A stretch of DNA of 64,000 nt from Vibrio hepatarius (lineage in GTDB: Bacteria; Pseudomonadota; Gammaproteobacteria; Enterobacterales; Vibrionaceae): NCBI RefSeq assembly GCF_001274785.1, contig NZ_LHPI01000001.1, positions 62,001 to 126,000 of the forward strand, in the 5' to 3' direction. The notes below the pieces were generated by a model. It did no database searches. It was given only the letters and a program-made list of their open reading frames with translations, and had not been told where the DNA came from. The translations under genes were made by a program, and so were the position numbers. Shown one piece after another: positions 1-9,943 of the stretch. The first letter of the stretch is position 1, and every line of letters begins with the position of its first letter.

Positions 1-3000
1 GTCAAGTAAGTCTTTCGCCAACTCAAATTCAAACCCTTCGATCGCATCGATTAACTGCTGTTTTTGATCTTCAGTCCACTCGCTAAAGTGTTGTGTCTCT
101 TTAATCACAGATAAAGCTTCAACATCATACGCTTCAACGAGATTGACTACGTGTTGGTACAGCTCGGGTTGGGTCTGGCTCTCTGACGCGCCATTGTGAT
201 GTTGGTTTGACTGCCATTGTTTTAACTGGGTGCTTAACTTATCAATAATAGACTGACATATTTTTAGTTCTTCCAACGCGATTTGACTCTTGTCTTCAAT
301 ACTCTCTTCCATCTTAGTGGCAAGTTGAGAAAGTAAATCGACTCCCAGATTTGCTGAAGAACCTTTGAGGGTATGCGCCATACTTGCCGCCATCTTCCAG
401 TCCCCTTTCGTGATCACTTCTTTAAACAATGGTAGCTCTTGATGTTGCGCTTCTATAAAACGCGTCAATATCGCTAAGTAGCTCTCTTTATCACCGCCAG
501 TATTGAAGATAGCTTGTTCTATATTGATGCCTGACAAGGAGGGAAGATCTGATAAATTTTCCGAACTCTGATCGCTAGAGACGGTGGTGAGACCTAGCTT
601 TTTATCTTGCGGCAGTAAATATTGGTGTAGCGTCTCATAAAGATTGTCTACGTTGATAGGTTTGGCGAGATGGGCATTCATACCAGCATCTAGGCAGCGT
701 TTCACATCACTTTGCATCGCATTGGCAGTCATTGCGATGATAGGGAGTTTCTCCCACTTAGGATCGCGTCTTATCTGTTCGGTCGCTGATACCCCATCCA
801 GTACAGGCATTTGCATGTCCATCAACACCAGATCGACAGGGTGTTGTTTGAGTATATCAATCGCCTGCTGGCCATTCTCGGCGGTGAGGACGGTAAGATT
901 GGTGCCATAGAGCAACCCCATCGCCACTTCTTGGTTAATCTTGTTATCCTCAACTAACAGCACGGTTTGTTGTGCAAATACGGGTTTTTCCAGTTGTTTT
1001 GATTTCTGAATGTGTACGACTTGTTCAATCCCAAAACTATTCATGATGGCATCAAGTAGATTGGAGGGGTTGACGGGTTTAACGATCAGCGAGTCAATGA
1101 CTTTAGAGATGGTTTGGTCGAGGGAAATCTCACGTCCGTATGCAGTGACCAAGAAGCATTTTGATTGCTCCAACAAACGCTCGTTCTGTGCGGTTTGCAA
1201 CATTTCTACACCGTTCAATCCCGGCATATTCCAATCAACAAATAACATGTCAAACTGATGTAGGCGTATTTCATCGAGTGCTTCGAAGCCATTGCTGACA
1301 GCTTTTGCGTCAAAGTGCATTGCGTTAAGCAGGGTGACTAAGATGTTGCGCGCAGAGTCGTTGTCATCGACCACCAATGCACGTTTGCCCGCCAGCCCGG
1401 AAACAGGTTTGGCAATATCGCGCATTTTAGCCTCTTGCAGACCAAATATGATGGTGAATGAAAAGGTTGAACCGACTCCGGGTGTACTACTGACGCTAAG
1501 TTCGCCCCCCATTAACTCAACCAGTTGTTTGCTGATACTTAAACCAAGCCCTGTGCCGCCAAATTCGCGTGTGACACTACTGTCTGCTTGAGAGAAGGCA
1601 TCAAACAAATGAGCGACTTTCTCTTTGTCAATTCCAATACCCGTATCTTTAACGGCGAAGTGGAGTACGACTTCACGTTCAGTGAGCAACTCTGGGCTAA
1701 CTGAAACAAGTATCTCTCCCTGCTCAGTGAACTTGACTGCATTACCACACAGATTGACGAGTACTTGACCAACACGCAGTGGGTCACCGATGAGATTGAT
1801 AGGCACCTGTGGGTCGATATCGAATAGAAACTCGATTTTTTTCTCTTGTGCCTTAAATGAAATGATGTTGGTGAGGTTGTCAAACACTTCGTCTAAACAA
1901 AAATCGATCTCTTCAACGCTGAGTTTTCCCGCCTCAATTTTTGAAAAATCGAGGATATCGTTGATGATGCCAAGTAGGTTTTTGGCTGACTCATTGATGC
2001 GGGTTAAGTATTTGTGTTGTGCTGGGTTGAGTTCGGTATTGAGCGCTAAATGCACCATACCCAATATGCCGTTCATTGGAGTACGAATCTCGTGACTCAT
2101 ATTTGCCAGAAATTCACCTTTGGCGCGGCTCATCGCATCTGCGGTATCTTTTGCATCGCGTAGTTCTGTTTCCATCTGTTTACGCTCGGTTAAGTCCAAC
2201 AGGATTCCGACAATGCCTGATACCACTCCTTGGTTGTTATTGAACGACGCTTCACACACTAGCATATCGCGCTCTTGCTGATTCTCATCAAGCAATGAAA
2301 GTTCGTAATTCTTGGAGCCTTTTTGAAGGCTAAGCTGCTGGTGAACATCAGTAAAGCATTGTGCTGCCTGTTGCTGGCTAAACACATCTTGTGGGGTCTT
2401 GCCGATAATATCTTGTATCGCTAAGCCACATAGCTCACTGAATTTCGCATTAACCGTTAGGTATTTCCCTTGTGGTGACAGGCAATACATAGGGTTGGGT
2501 GTTGCATTTAAGATCTCTTGGTTTAGCTGAGATTGCTCCAACACTTTTTGCTCTGCTTTTCTTTGCAATTCAACGTTCTGGCTAAGCTGAATACTGACCG
2601 CTAAATCATCAAGCATTTGGCTCAACCATTGATAATGTGTGTCAGTTAAGCCACTGATGGTTCCGACTTCTAGCAGTGCAATAGGCTGATCGTTAACACA
2701 AAGAGGGAAGTAATAAAGTTCATTAAGCTCAAGGGTTCCACCACTGACTGGCATAGTATATTTGCCAGCGAGTGATTTCATACAATAGGGTTTCCCTGAG
2801 AGCAGGACACTTAACTCAGTTGAGCAGGCATCGGAAATGTGCTGTGTTTGGTCGCCTGTGTGGCCGGCACCAGCGATGCGCACCAACTGATTATCTCGGT
2901 ACAGTGACAGTCCAACCTGTTGAACTGGAAACTGGTGTAGCAGGAACTGGGTGACTTCCTGACATAAGTTGAGTGTTGATTGACTGGTTCTAAGGACAAT

Positions 3001-3939
3001 ATTGAAATCTTTAAATAGCGTATTTTGATACAGTTGTTCGGTGATATGGTGAAAAACAACATTGAGACTGTCAATAAAATGCTGTAGCTCCGCGTAGGCT
3101 TTTTGGGTAATGGTGAAGGCGTAATCTTTCTCTCTAACTTGGTGGACCACTTTTTTCAGTAGCGTGCTCAGCGGATTAATGTAGAGGTGCCATAAAAGTG
3201 CAAATGAGAGCACAATTGACGCAATCAAGATCACCATTAATAACAAATAGAGCTGCTTATACAACACGGCTTGTTGATCAACTTCAGCAATATCATTTTC
3301 AATCCTAAAAACAATCGCTTGATGTGCAGAACCTATTGCACTCATGATCTTGGCCTTTTCGGCAAAATATTTTTTACTGTAAAGAAGCGCTTGTGCGTAC
3401 GCTAGGTTTGGCTCTCCTGTGTCTATTTCCCTGCCGTCGTCTTGCCTAGTAATGCCTTTGACGGCCAAAAATGCCTCGCGTTCGATATCGACTAACTCAT
3501 CAGACAGCGTAAGTGCCCCTTTAAGCTCAAGAAACTCCGACTCACCAATACCCGACTCTCTGAGTCGAACTAACAGCGGTACGCCCTTAGGTTGATTGGC
3601 ATCCGGCTTATAGGTGGCTGAATTAGCGACTAAATCCCAGTACTCGTATTCGTTTCCGCTGGGTAAAGGTATGTCTCCATTGCGAATAGCCAGTACCAAG
3701 TTAAACAGTTCTTCCCAGTAATCGTCGCCTGTCACGACATAGGCTCGTGCAAATTTGGTCAAATGATCTGAGCTCTGTTTGAGCTCTTGAGATAACCGAT
3801 AAAAGTTGTGCAAGTCATGTTGGTATGAGCGACTTTGCATACGTAAATCGGAGACTTTGTTCGTAACTAGGAACATTGTAAGGGCACATATTCCCATGGT
3901 GAGGAACAGTAGTGTGAATAAAGTTCGTATCGATAGCAC
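1..3939 (-). CDS. Hybrid sensor histidine kinase with two receivers and HPt (3' end outside window)
   Basis: Membrane-bound multi-step phosphorelay kinase; 1313 residues lie in the window and the C-terminus is cut by the left edge. Order read on the - strand: TM1 (about residues 4-26), a long periplasmic sensor, TM2 (about 231-252), a GAF-like segment (about 310-450), PAS (about 470-590), HisKA with H-box [10 protein letters not shown] (His616), HATPase with DTGIGI and GGTGLGLSI, receiver 1 (Asp902 in FVDWNMPG), receiver 2 (Asp1041 in LMDMQMP) and HPt (His1189 in AHTLKGSS). The start is GTG, chosen because GAGAAGG lies just upstream and TM1 follows at once. It is divergent from the REC-HD-GYP gene across 141 bp, so that protein is a plausible phosphorelay partner (inference). 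The sensed signal is not evident. Confidence 0.93.
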   Translation of the reverse strand, partial: MLSIRTLFTLLFLTMGICALTMFLVTNKVSDLRMQSRSYQHDLHNFYRLSQELKQSSDHLTKFARAYVVTGDDYWEELFNLVLAIRNGDIPLPSGNEYEYWDLVANSATYKPDANQPKGVPLLVRLRESGIGESEFLELKGALTLSDELVDIEREAFLAVKGITRQDDGREIDTGEPNLAYAQALLYSKKYFAEKAKIMSAIGSAHQAIVFRIENDIAEVDQQAVLYKQLYLLLMVILIASIVLSFALLWHLYINPLSTLLKKVVHQVREKDYAFTITQKAYAELQHFIDSLNVVFHHITEQLYQNTLFKDFNIVLRTSQSTLNLCQEVTQFLLHQFPVQQVGLSLYRDNQLVRIAGAGHTGDQTQHISDACSTELSVLLSGKPYCMKSLAGKYTMPVSGGTLELNELYYFPLCVNDQPIALLEVGTISGLTDTHYQWLSQMLDDLAVSIQLSQNVELQRKAEQKVLEQSQLNQEILNATPNPMYCLSPQGKYLTVNAKFSELCGLAIQDIIGKTPQDVFSQQQAAQCFTDVHQQLSLQKGSKNYELSLLDENQQERDMLVCEASFNNNQGVVSGIVGILLDLTERKQMETELRDAKDTADAMSRAKGEFLANMSHEIRTPMNGILGMVHLALNTELNPAQHKYLTRINESAKNLLGIINDILDFSKIEAGKLSVEEIDFCLDEVFDNLTNIISFKAQEKKIEFLFDIDPQVPINLIGDPLRVGQVLVNLCGNAVKFTEQGEILVSVSPELLTEREVVLHFAVKDTGIGIDKEKVAHLFDAFSQADSSVTREFGGTGLGLSISKQLVELMGGELSVSSTPGVGSTFSFTIIFGLQEAKMRDIAKPVSGLAGKRALVVDDNDSARNILVTLLNAMHFDAKAVSNGFEALDEIRLHQFDMLFVDWNMPGLNGVEMLQTAQNERLLEQSKCFLVTAYGREISLDQTISKVIDSLIVKPVNPSNLLDAIMNSFGIEQVVHIQKSKQLEKPVFAQQTVLLVEDNKINQEVAMGLLYGTNLTVLTAENGQQAIDILKQHPVDLVLMDMQMPVLDGVSATEQIRRDPKWEKLPIIAMTANAMQSDVKRCLDAGMNAHLAKPINVDNLYETLHQYLLPQDKKLGLTTVSSDQSSENLSDLPSLSGINIEQAIFNTGGDKESYLAILTRFIEAQHQELPLFKEVITKGDWKMAASMAHTLKGSSANLGVDLLSQLATKMEESIEDKSQIALEELKICQSIIDKLSTQLKQWQSNQHHNGASESQTQPELYQHVVNLVEAYDVEALSVIKETQHFSEWTEDQKQQLIDAIEGFEFELAKDLLD

Positions 3940-4080
3940 TAAAGTTCACCTTCTCTGAGTAGATTCTGGTAAATGTAGAAATACATTGTCTATAGTTATT
4001 ATTGATTACTTACTGATTAATAATTACTAATAACTCTAGCCATACTTTCGCTATTAGATAAACTTTTTTGGGATATTTTT

Positions 4081-5217
4081 ATGCCTACAGGAAACTTACG
4101 TGATTGCACTGTGCTGATAGTTGATGATTCTGCTGATAACCTCGCTTTTATGGCTCAAGGGTTGAAAAATCTCTATCATGTTAAAGCGGCCAAAAGTGGC
4201 GAAATGGCGCTTTGCATATTAAATCAATTTGATATTGACTTGATTCTGCTTGATATTGTGATGCCTGATATGACTGGTTACGATGTAATCCGAGCCGTAC
4301 GTGCTAACCACGATAAGTGCAATATTCCGGTTGTATTCCTGACAGGAAAAAACTCACCTGAAGATGAAAAGCTTGGCTTTGAATTAGGTGCAGCGGATTA
4401 CATACATAAGCCAGTGAGTATCCCTTTACTGCGTTCGCGAGTGAAAACCCACCTGCAAAATAAACGTTCAAAAGATATCTTACTCGATCAAAATGGTTAC
4501 CTAGAGAGTCAGGTAGTAAAACGTTCTTCTGAGCTAGATCGAATGCAGGATGCGGTGGTGTTTGCGCTCGCTAGTTTGGCGGAAACTCGTGACCCAGAAA
4601 CGGGCAACCATATCTTGCGCACTCAACATTATGTCAAGCTCTTGGCTGAAAAATTGGCCGAAAAGCCCCATTACAGCAACCTCCTGACACCAAAAATGAT
4701 TGATACTTATTTTAAGGCTGCGCCGCTTCACGATATCGGTAAGGTTGGCATCGTCGACTCGATCTTACTCAAACCAGGCAAGCTAACCGACGAAGAATTT
4801 GAAATCATGAAGAGGCATACCACACTCGGTTTACTCGCATTAGAGAAAGCAGAGACACTTTCTGGTGCCGAAAATGAACTAATTACCGTCGCCAAGGAAA
4901 TCGCCTATGGTCATCATGAGAAATGGAATGGTTCAGGTTATCCCAACGGTTATAGTGGGGAAGCCATTCCATTGAGTGCAAGATTGATGGCGCTGGCGGA
5001 TGTTTATGACGCGTTGAGATGTCGCAGGGTGTACAAAGACCCTATGACTCACCAAGACGCGAAGCAAATTATTATGGCGGGTAATGGTCAGCACTTTGAC
5101 CCAGAGGTTATTGAGGCATTTATTGAACAAGAACAACTGTTTATCAAGGTTGCAGAAGAGTTCGGCGATGAAGCCCCTGATTGTTTTATTGAAATGAAAA
5201 AGCCAGTCAATTTATGA
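4081..5217 (+). CDS. Two-component response regulator, REC plus HD-GYP phosphodiesterase
   Basis: Cytoplasmic response regulator of 378 aa. The N-terminal receiver (about 8-125) has the acidic pair Asp15-Asp16, phosphoacceptor Asp58 (LILLDIVMP) and Lys in the HKPVS turn. A linker helix leads to an HD-GYP domain (about 165-350) with the HD pair His217-Asp218 in HDIGK and the signature HHEKWNGSGYP from about residue 278, so the metal-binding phosphodiesterase core looks intact. HD-GYP proteins of this class hydrolyse cyclic di-GMP; activity here is inferred. It lies head to head with the hybrid kinase, which suggests phosphate transfer from the kinase HPt to this receiver. Its stop codon lies inside the stem of the downstream terminator. 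Confidence 0.93.
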   Translation: MPTGNLRDCTVLIVDDSADNLAFMAQGLKNLYHVKAAKSGEMALCILNQFDIDLILLDIVMPDMTGYDVIRAVRANHDKCNIPVVFLTGKNSPEDEKLGFELGAADYIHKPVSIPLLRSRVKTHLQNKRSKDILLDQNGYLESQVVKRSSELDRMQDAVVFALASLAETRDPETGNHILRTQHYVKLLAEKLAEKPHYSNLLTPKMIDTYFKAAPLHDIGKVGIVDSILLKPGKLTDEEFEIMKRHTTLGLLALEKAETLSGAENELITVAKEIAYGHHEKWNGSGYPNGYSGEAIPLSARLMALADVYDALRCRRVYKDPMTHQDAKQIIMAGNGQHFDPEVIEAFIEQEQLFIKVAEEFGDEAPDCFIEMKKPVNL

Positions 5218-5227
5218 CTGGCTTTTT
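5197..5227. terminator. Bidirectional intrinsic terminator overlapping a stop codon
   Basis: Perfect 12-bp stem (5197-5208 with 5216-5227) with a 7-nt loop. The A-tract and T-tract on either arm let it work on both strands. The TGA of the HD-GYP gene (5215-5217) overlaps the right arm. It also terminates the convergent ABC transporter gene. Confidence 0.88.
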
Positions 5228-5239
5228 AAAGAACTAAAA

Positions 5240-7093
5240 TTAGGCGCTCTGTTTTGCGTCTTCTTGATCGCCAATGAACCCACCGGTCTGGTGCGCCCAC
5301 AATTGTGCGTAGATGCCGTTGCTTTTAACAAGTTCTTGGTGAGTGCCTTGTTCTACCACTTCACCTTTGTCTAGCACGATCAGGCGATCCATCGCGGCGA
5401 TGGTCGACAAGCGGTGCGCAATTGCGATTACCGTTTTACCTTGCATCAACTCGTTTAAGCTTTCCTGAATGGCCGCTTCGACTTCCGAATCGAGCGCTGA
5501 AGTAGCCTCGTCAAGAATCAGCAACGGCGCATCTTTAAGTAGCACACGAGAGATTGCGATACGCTGGCGTTGACCACCCGAGAGTTTCACCCCGCGTTCA
5601 CCAACTTGCGCGTCGTAACCCGTATTGCCGAATGGGTCGCTGAGGGTTTCGATAAACTCATGGGCGTGCGCCTGTTTGGTCGCGCGCAGTAAATCTTCCT
5701 CTGTAGCGTCTGGATTGCCGTAAAGAATGTTGTCGCGAATTGAACGGTGTAGCAGTGAAGTATCTTGCGTCACCATCCCAATTTTCGCGCGTAGCGAGTC
5801 TTGTGTAACGTCAGAGATCACTTGGCCATCAATCTTAATCTTACCGTCTTCTACGTCATGGAAACGCAACAACAAGTTAACCAAGGTGGATTTACCCGCG
5901 CCAGAACGACCAACCAAGCCGACTTTTTCACCCGGTTTGATGTTTAGGTTCAGGTTGCTGATCACGCCTTTGGTTTTGTCGCCGTAGTGGAAGCTGACAT
6001 TATCAAACTCGATCCCACCTTCACGCACCACAAGGTCTTTCGCGCCAGGTTTGTCTTGGATATCCACCGGTTTTGCGAGCGTCTTCATCCCGTCAACCAC
6101 GGTACCCATGTTTTCAAACAGCGCGCCGACTTCCCACATGATCCACATCGACATGCCGTTAATACGCAGCGCCAGTGCAATAGCGATGGCAATCGCGCCT
6201 ACGCTGATCGAGTTATCCATCCACAAGTAGACAGACAATGCACCGATTGAGAACACCAAAATGTAGTTGGTGATTTCAACTGCAACGTCAAAGCCTGTGA
6301 CCAAACGCATTTGGCGATATACCGTATCAAGAAAGCCGCGCATACCTTTTTCTGCGTAATCGGTTTCACGTTTGCTGTGTGAGAACAGCTTCACCGTTGC
6401 GATGTTGGTGTAACTGTCGACGATGCGTCCGGTCATGGTAGAACGTGCATCTGCCTGCTCAGAAGCCACACGTTTTAACTTAGGTACAAAGTAGATTTGA
6501 ATGCTGATGTAGCAAGTTAGCCAGATAAGCATTGGGATCATCAAGCGGATGTCAGCTTGCGCCAGCAATACCACCATCGAAGTGAAATAGACCGACACAT
6601 AGACGAATACGTCCATGGTTTTCATCACTGTTTCTCGCACCGCCAGCGAGGTTTGCATCACTTTCGTCGCGACGCGGCCTGCAAAGTCATCCTGATAAAA
6701 GTTGATGCTCTGTTTAAGCAAATAGCGGTGCGCGAGCCAGCGGATAGACATCGGGTAGTTGCCAAGCAGAGTTTGGTGGATCAGCAACGAGTAGCCCACC
6801 ACCAGAATCGGCATCACAACGACCAGCAATACGCCGTAAAAGATCAGTTGGCTGCTGTTTTCTTGCCAGAAGGTTTCCGGATTGCTGGTGGAGAGCCAGT
6901 CAACCAAGTTACCCATCGCGCCAAACAGTGAGACTTCAACCACCGCTACGATAGTCGACATGATTGACATGATGATCAGCGGAATTTCAAACCCACGCGT
7001 GTAATAACGACAGAAAGCCAAAATACCACTTGGCGGCTGCGTGGGTTCTTCACCGGGGAAGGGTTTGGTAAATCCCTCAAATTTCTTAAACAT
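5240..7093 (-). CDS. ABC transporter, fused permease and ATP-binding protein (exporter type)
   Basis: 617-aa half-transporter of the MsbA/MdlB type. The N-terminal half (about 30-330) has roughly six membrane segments with the ABC_membrane fold. The C-terminal nucleotide-binding domain (about 360-600) has Walker A GRSGAGKST (about 391), signature LSGGQRQR (about 504), Walker B LLILDEATSALD (about 522) and the H-loop AHRLST. It should act as an inner-membrane homodimer that exports a lipid or drug-like substrate; the substrate cannot be read from sequence. It stands alone, convergent with the HD-GYP gene. Confidence 0.93.
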   Translation of the reverse strand: MFKKFEGFTKPFPGEEPTQPPSGILAFCRYYTRGFEIPLIIMSIMSTIVAVVEVSLFGAMGNLVDWLSTSNPETFWQENSSQLIFYGVLLVVVMPILVVGYSLLIHQTLLGNYPMSIRWLAHRYLLKQSINFYQDDFAGRVATKVMQTSLAVRETVMKTMDVFVYVSVYFTSMVVLLAQADIRLMIPMLIWLTCYISIQIYFVPKLKRVASEQADARSTMTGRIVDSYTNIATVKLFSHSKRETDYAEKGMRGFLDTVYRQMRLVTGFDVAVEITNYILVFSIGALSVYLWMDNSISVGAIAIAIALALRINGMSMWIMWEVGALFENMGTVVDGMKTLAKPVDIQDKPGAKDLVVREGGIEFDNVSFHYGDKTKGVISNLNLNIKPGEKVGLVGRSGAGKSTLVNLLLRFHDVEDGKIKIDGQVISDVTQDSLRAKIGMVTQDTSLLHRSIRDNILYGNPDATEEDLLRATKQAHAHEFIETLSDPFGNTGYDAQVGERGVKLSGGQRQRIAISRVLLKDAPLLILDEATSALDSEVEAAIQESLNELMQGKTVIAIAHRLSTIAAMDRLIVLDKGEVVEQGTHQELVKSNGIYAQLWAHQTGGFIGDQEDAKQSA

Positions 7094-7407
7094 ACTTGTT
7101 TCCTAAACGCACAAATAAACAACAGAGTGTTATTAAGACGAGCGTGTTAATCCATAAACAGGAAGGGGGAACGCCATGGTATACGTTTGGTAATTAAAAT
7201 GTAACTGGTGGAATATCAGTATCTATGCATATTATTCAGTCAACTCTGCTGTCAAATAAATGCTACAGTTAATTTAACTTCACCAGATGTATAGCGCAGC
7301 TGTTTTTACTGTTTGGTGGTGAAAATTGTAGTTAACTTCAGTAAATATTAATTTAACATTATGCCTACAATTTGCTGCATTGAGTGAGAAAAAGTGAGTT
7401 TGTCACG
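7094..7407. other. Gene-free intergenic region
   Basis: 314-bp AT-rich divergent promoter region between the ABC transporter and the CtlX-like gene. I saw no clear ArgR-type palindrome, small gene or stable RNA structure. Confidence 0.5.
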
Positions 7408-8385
7408 ATGTTAAAACAGCAAGCATTACCAGAAAAACAATTAAAAACGGTGCAAAACGCAAACTGCGTAATCATGGTGCCACCAAAAGAATTTGCTTTT
7501 AACGCGGAAACCGCAAAAGACAACGAATTCCAGCACAAAGTGAATGATACCACTGAGCACATTCGTTTGCTTGCGATGCAGGAGTTTTCCATTATGGTGA
7601 GCGAACTGCGTCAAGCTGGCGTGCAAGTTGTGGTATTTGATTACCCGCTTGGCGACGTTGAAACACCAGACGCTGTGTTCCCAAACAACTGGTTTAGCAC
7701 AACTGCAGAAGGGGAATTATTCACCTTCCCGATGGCGTGTACTAACCGCCAGCACGAAGTGAAGCCAGACGCGCTTCGCAGTGCTTTAGAAGCGGCTGGA
7801 CGCGAAGTGAAATCGGTGGACTCACTGACCTCTTACCTCGATATTAACGCCCACCTAGAAAGCACTGGTGTGATGGTGATGGATCACATCAACCGTACCA
7901 TCTACGCGGCGCTTTCACAGCGCTGTGACCGAGAAGTGCTCGAAGACTACGCGGAGCGTATCGGTTACGAGCGTGTGGTGTCTTTCCAGACCGCACTACC
8001 TTCTGGCAAACCGATTTACCACACCAACGTGATGATGGCAGTAGGCGAAGGCTTCTGCGTGATTTGCGATGAAGTGATCCCTGAATTTGAGCGTCGCTTT
8101 GTGCTCAAATCGCTGGCAAAAGATAAGCAGGTGATTTCGATCTCGCTAGAACAAATGAACCAGTTCTGTGGCAACATTCTCCAGCTTGAAACGATTAACG
8201 GTGACAAAGTGATCGCGATGTCTCAGTCTGCTTACGATGCCTTCTCGCCAGCTCAGCGTGCTCAGCTTTCTAGTCACGGCCGTTTGATGCCATTTAACGT
8301 GCAGACGATTGAAAACATCGGTGGTGGCAGTGTTCGTTGTATGTTGGGTGAAGTCTTCCTTCCAACACGTGCACCTAAGCTGTAA
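7408..8385 (+). CDS. CtlX-like amidinotransferase-superfamily hydrolase (citrulline/arginine-type)
   Basis: 325-aa protein of the guanidino-group modifying superfamily (arginine deiminase, DDAH, CtlX). The opening segment VIMVPPKEFAFN and the following NEFQ match the CtlX subgroup, and PNNWFS carries the substrate-binding Asn/Asp region. Catalytic candidates are His149 (NAHLESTG) and Cys311 in the C-terminal GGSVRCMLGE. Members hydrolyse C-N bonds of citrulline, arginine derivatives or dimethylarginine, releasing ammonia or an amine; the exact substrate is unknown here. I chose the ATG at 7408. A GTG at 7384 would add eight residues but has no ribosome binding site. No signal peptide and no pathway neighbours. 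Confidence 0.85.
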   Translation: MLKQQALPEKQLKTVQNANCVIMVPPKEFAFNAETAKDNEFQHKVNDTTEHIRLLAMQEFSIMVSELRQAGVQVVVFDYPLGDVETPDAVFPNNWFSTTAEGELFTFPMACTNRQHEVKPDALRSALEAAGREVKSVDSLTSYLDINAHLESTGVMVMDHINRTIYAALSQRCDREVLEDYAERIGYERVVSFQTALPSGKPIYHTNVMMAVGEGFCVICDEVIPEFERRFVLKSLAKDKQVISISLEQMNQFCGNILQLETINGDKVIAMSQSAYDAFSPAQRAQLSSHGRLMPFNVQTIENIGGGSVRCMLGEVFLPTRAPKL

Positions 8386-8407
8386 CGTTCGATATTAAAA
8401 TCCTAAT

Positions 8408-8459
8408 AAGCACCTTGTTCTGTCAGCGATAACCTTGCTGCACAAACGGGTGCTTTTTT
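8408..8459 (+). terminator. Intrinsic terminator after ctlX-like gene
   Basis: Arms AAGCACC and GGTGCTT (8408-8414, 8449-8455) enclose a long loop and are followed by a T run. The long loop lowers confidence. Confidence 0.6.
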
Positions 8460-8635
8460 GTCTCTGTCATTCCTATTTTGCTTTTTATCCCAGACTAAAA
8501 CACGCCTGATTTTTATTGAGTATTAATCACTGGATTTCGCATATTTGCGAAACCCTCACAGTGGTGCGGTTCCCTATTCTTATAGTGAAGGAGTTGCGTA
8601 TTCAGCGGCTCTAACTCAACAACAGGAGAACGCAA

Positions 8636-9715
8636 ATGGCTAGGGAGAAGAAGCACACTCATACCGAAGATGACCAAGCGCGTTGTTGCACCATTCCGGA
8701 AGTTCAAGTCCGGAGTTTGGCACACATATCCGATGGTCATCGACAACGACTGATCGCCAAGTTAGACCGAATGTGGGTCAACGGCACGCAACTGACTTAT
8801 TACTTCTTTAAACAACCGGCGAATTGGCGTGGTGGCAGCGAACAAGAGCAAGCGGTTCGAGACGCGTTTGCGACGTGGAAAAACTGCGGTATTGGGTTGC
8901 AGTTTAGAGAAGTGCAAAACCCAGAAGAAGCGATGATCAGGATTGGTTTTGACCAGAATGATGGTTCGTGGTCATACGTTGGCCGAGACTGTATTGATCA
9001 CGCTAAAAACCCGCAAGAACGCACCACGAACTACGGCTGGGACCTCACGACAGAATATGGCCGTGACACCGCACTGCACGAACTAGGGCACGTGTTGGGC
9101 TTTCCTCATGAACACCAAAACCCTCGTGCTGGGATCGTGTGGAATGAAGAAAAGGTCTACGAAAGTTTGGGCGGTCCGCCGAACAACTGGTCAAGAGAGC
9201 AAACCCATTGGAACATCATCAGAAAGATCGCGCCTAACACGGTGGATGGTTCAGCTTGGGATAAAGACTCGATCATGCACTATCGCTTTGCTGCGGGTTT
9301 AATTGAAAGCCCGGCGGAATATCAGACCAAACCGCTAATTCCTGCTAGTGGTTTATCGCCCGTCGATATCCAAACTGTGCAGGCGTTGTACCCAGCTCTG
9401 GAAGAGACCGTCGCCGAGCTGCGTGAGTTTGAATCACAGCGATTCAGTATTGCGGCAGGCGAGCAGGTTGACTTTATCATCAACCCGTCGATGACAAGAA
9501 AGTACACGCTGCAGACGTTCGGCAACATGGATACCGTCATGGTGCTGTTTGAGTTGCGTGACGGAGTGGAAGAGTACATCGAAGGGGATGACGATAGCGG
9601 ACACGACTACAACGCAAAAATCGAAGTTCACTTACATCGAGGACGCCAATATATCGTCCGTACTCGGCTATATTACGCAGCGATGCGTGGTATGAGTTCG
9701 ATCATGGTGTACTGA
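8636..9715 (+). CDS. Astacin-like zinc metalloprotease with C-terminal PPC-like domain
   Basis: 359 aa. The catalytic site HELGHVLGFPHEH gives zinc ligands His148, His152 and His158 with Glu149 as general base, the M12A (astacin) pattern HExxHxxGxxH. The Met-turn SIMHY follows at about Met214, and W/Y residues precede it as in astacins. From about residue 265 a beta-rich segment with YTLQTFGNMDTVM resembles the PPC (pre-peptidase C-terminal) domain of secreted proteases. A strong binding site (CAGGAGA) fixes the start. There is no recognisable signal peptide: the N-terminus is charged (MAREKKHTHTEDD) with a CC pair. So either it stays inside, or it leaves by a non-Sec route (inference). Monocistronic. 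Confidence 0.9.
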   Translation: MAREKKHTHTEDDQARCCTIPEVQVRSLAHISDGHRQRLIAKLDRMWVNGTQLTYYFFKQPANWRGGSEQEQAVRDAFATWKNCGIGLQFREVQNPEEAMIRIGFDQNDGSWSYVGRDCIDHAKNPQERTTNYGWDLTTEYGRDTALHELGHVLGFPHEHQNPRAGIVWNEEKVYESLGGPPNNWSREQTHWNIIRKIAPNTVDGSAWDKDSIMHYRFAAGLIESPAEYQTKPLIPASGLSPVDIQTVQALYPALEETVAELREFESQRFSIAAGEQVDFIINPSMTRKYTLQTFGNMDTVMVLFELRDGVEEYIEGDDDSGHDYNAKIEVHLHRGRQYIVRTRLYYAAMRGMSSIMVY

Positions 9716-9720
9716 GAATA

Positions 9721-9745
9721 AAAGCCGCTGTTTATCGGCGGCTTT
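9721..9745 (+). terminator. Hairpin after the protease gene
   Basis: Perfect 8-bp stem AAAGCCGC / GCGGCTTT with a 9-nt loop. The T run is weak, so it is a probable but not strong intrinsic terminator. Confidence 0.55.
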
Positions 9746-9943
9746 GCCTCGTTTGATTTACTGCCCACCAAGATATCGATGTAAGTGATTTATTTGTCTT
9801 TTACATATTGATTTAACTAATGTCTCATTCAAAAGAGAAAGCTCGCCTTAATCAAAGAATACGGTTTTGTCTCTCGTCAATTCGCGCTATCAGAATTGCA
9901 TCAAGGTCGTTGTTTCGACCGCTTTGCTTAAAAGTGACTGCCC

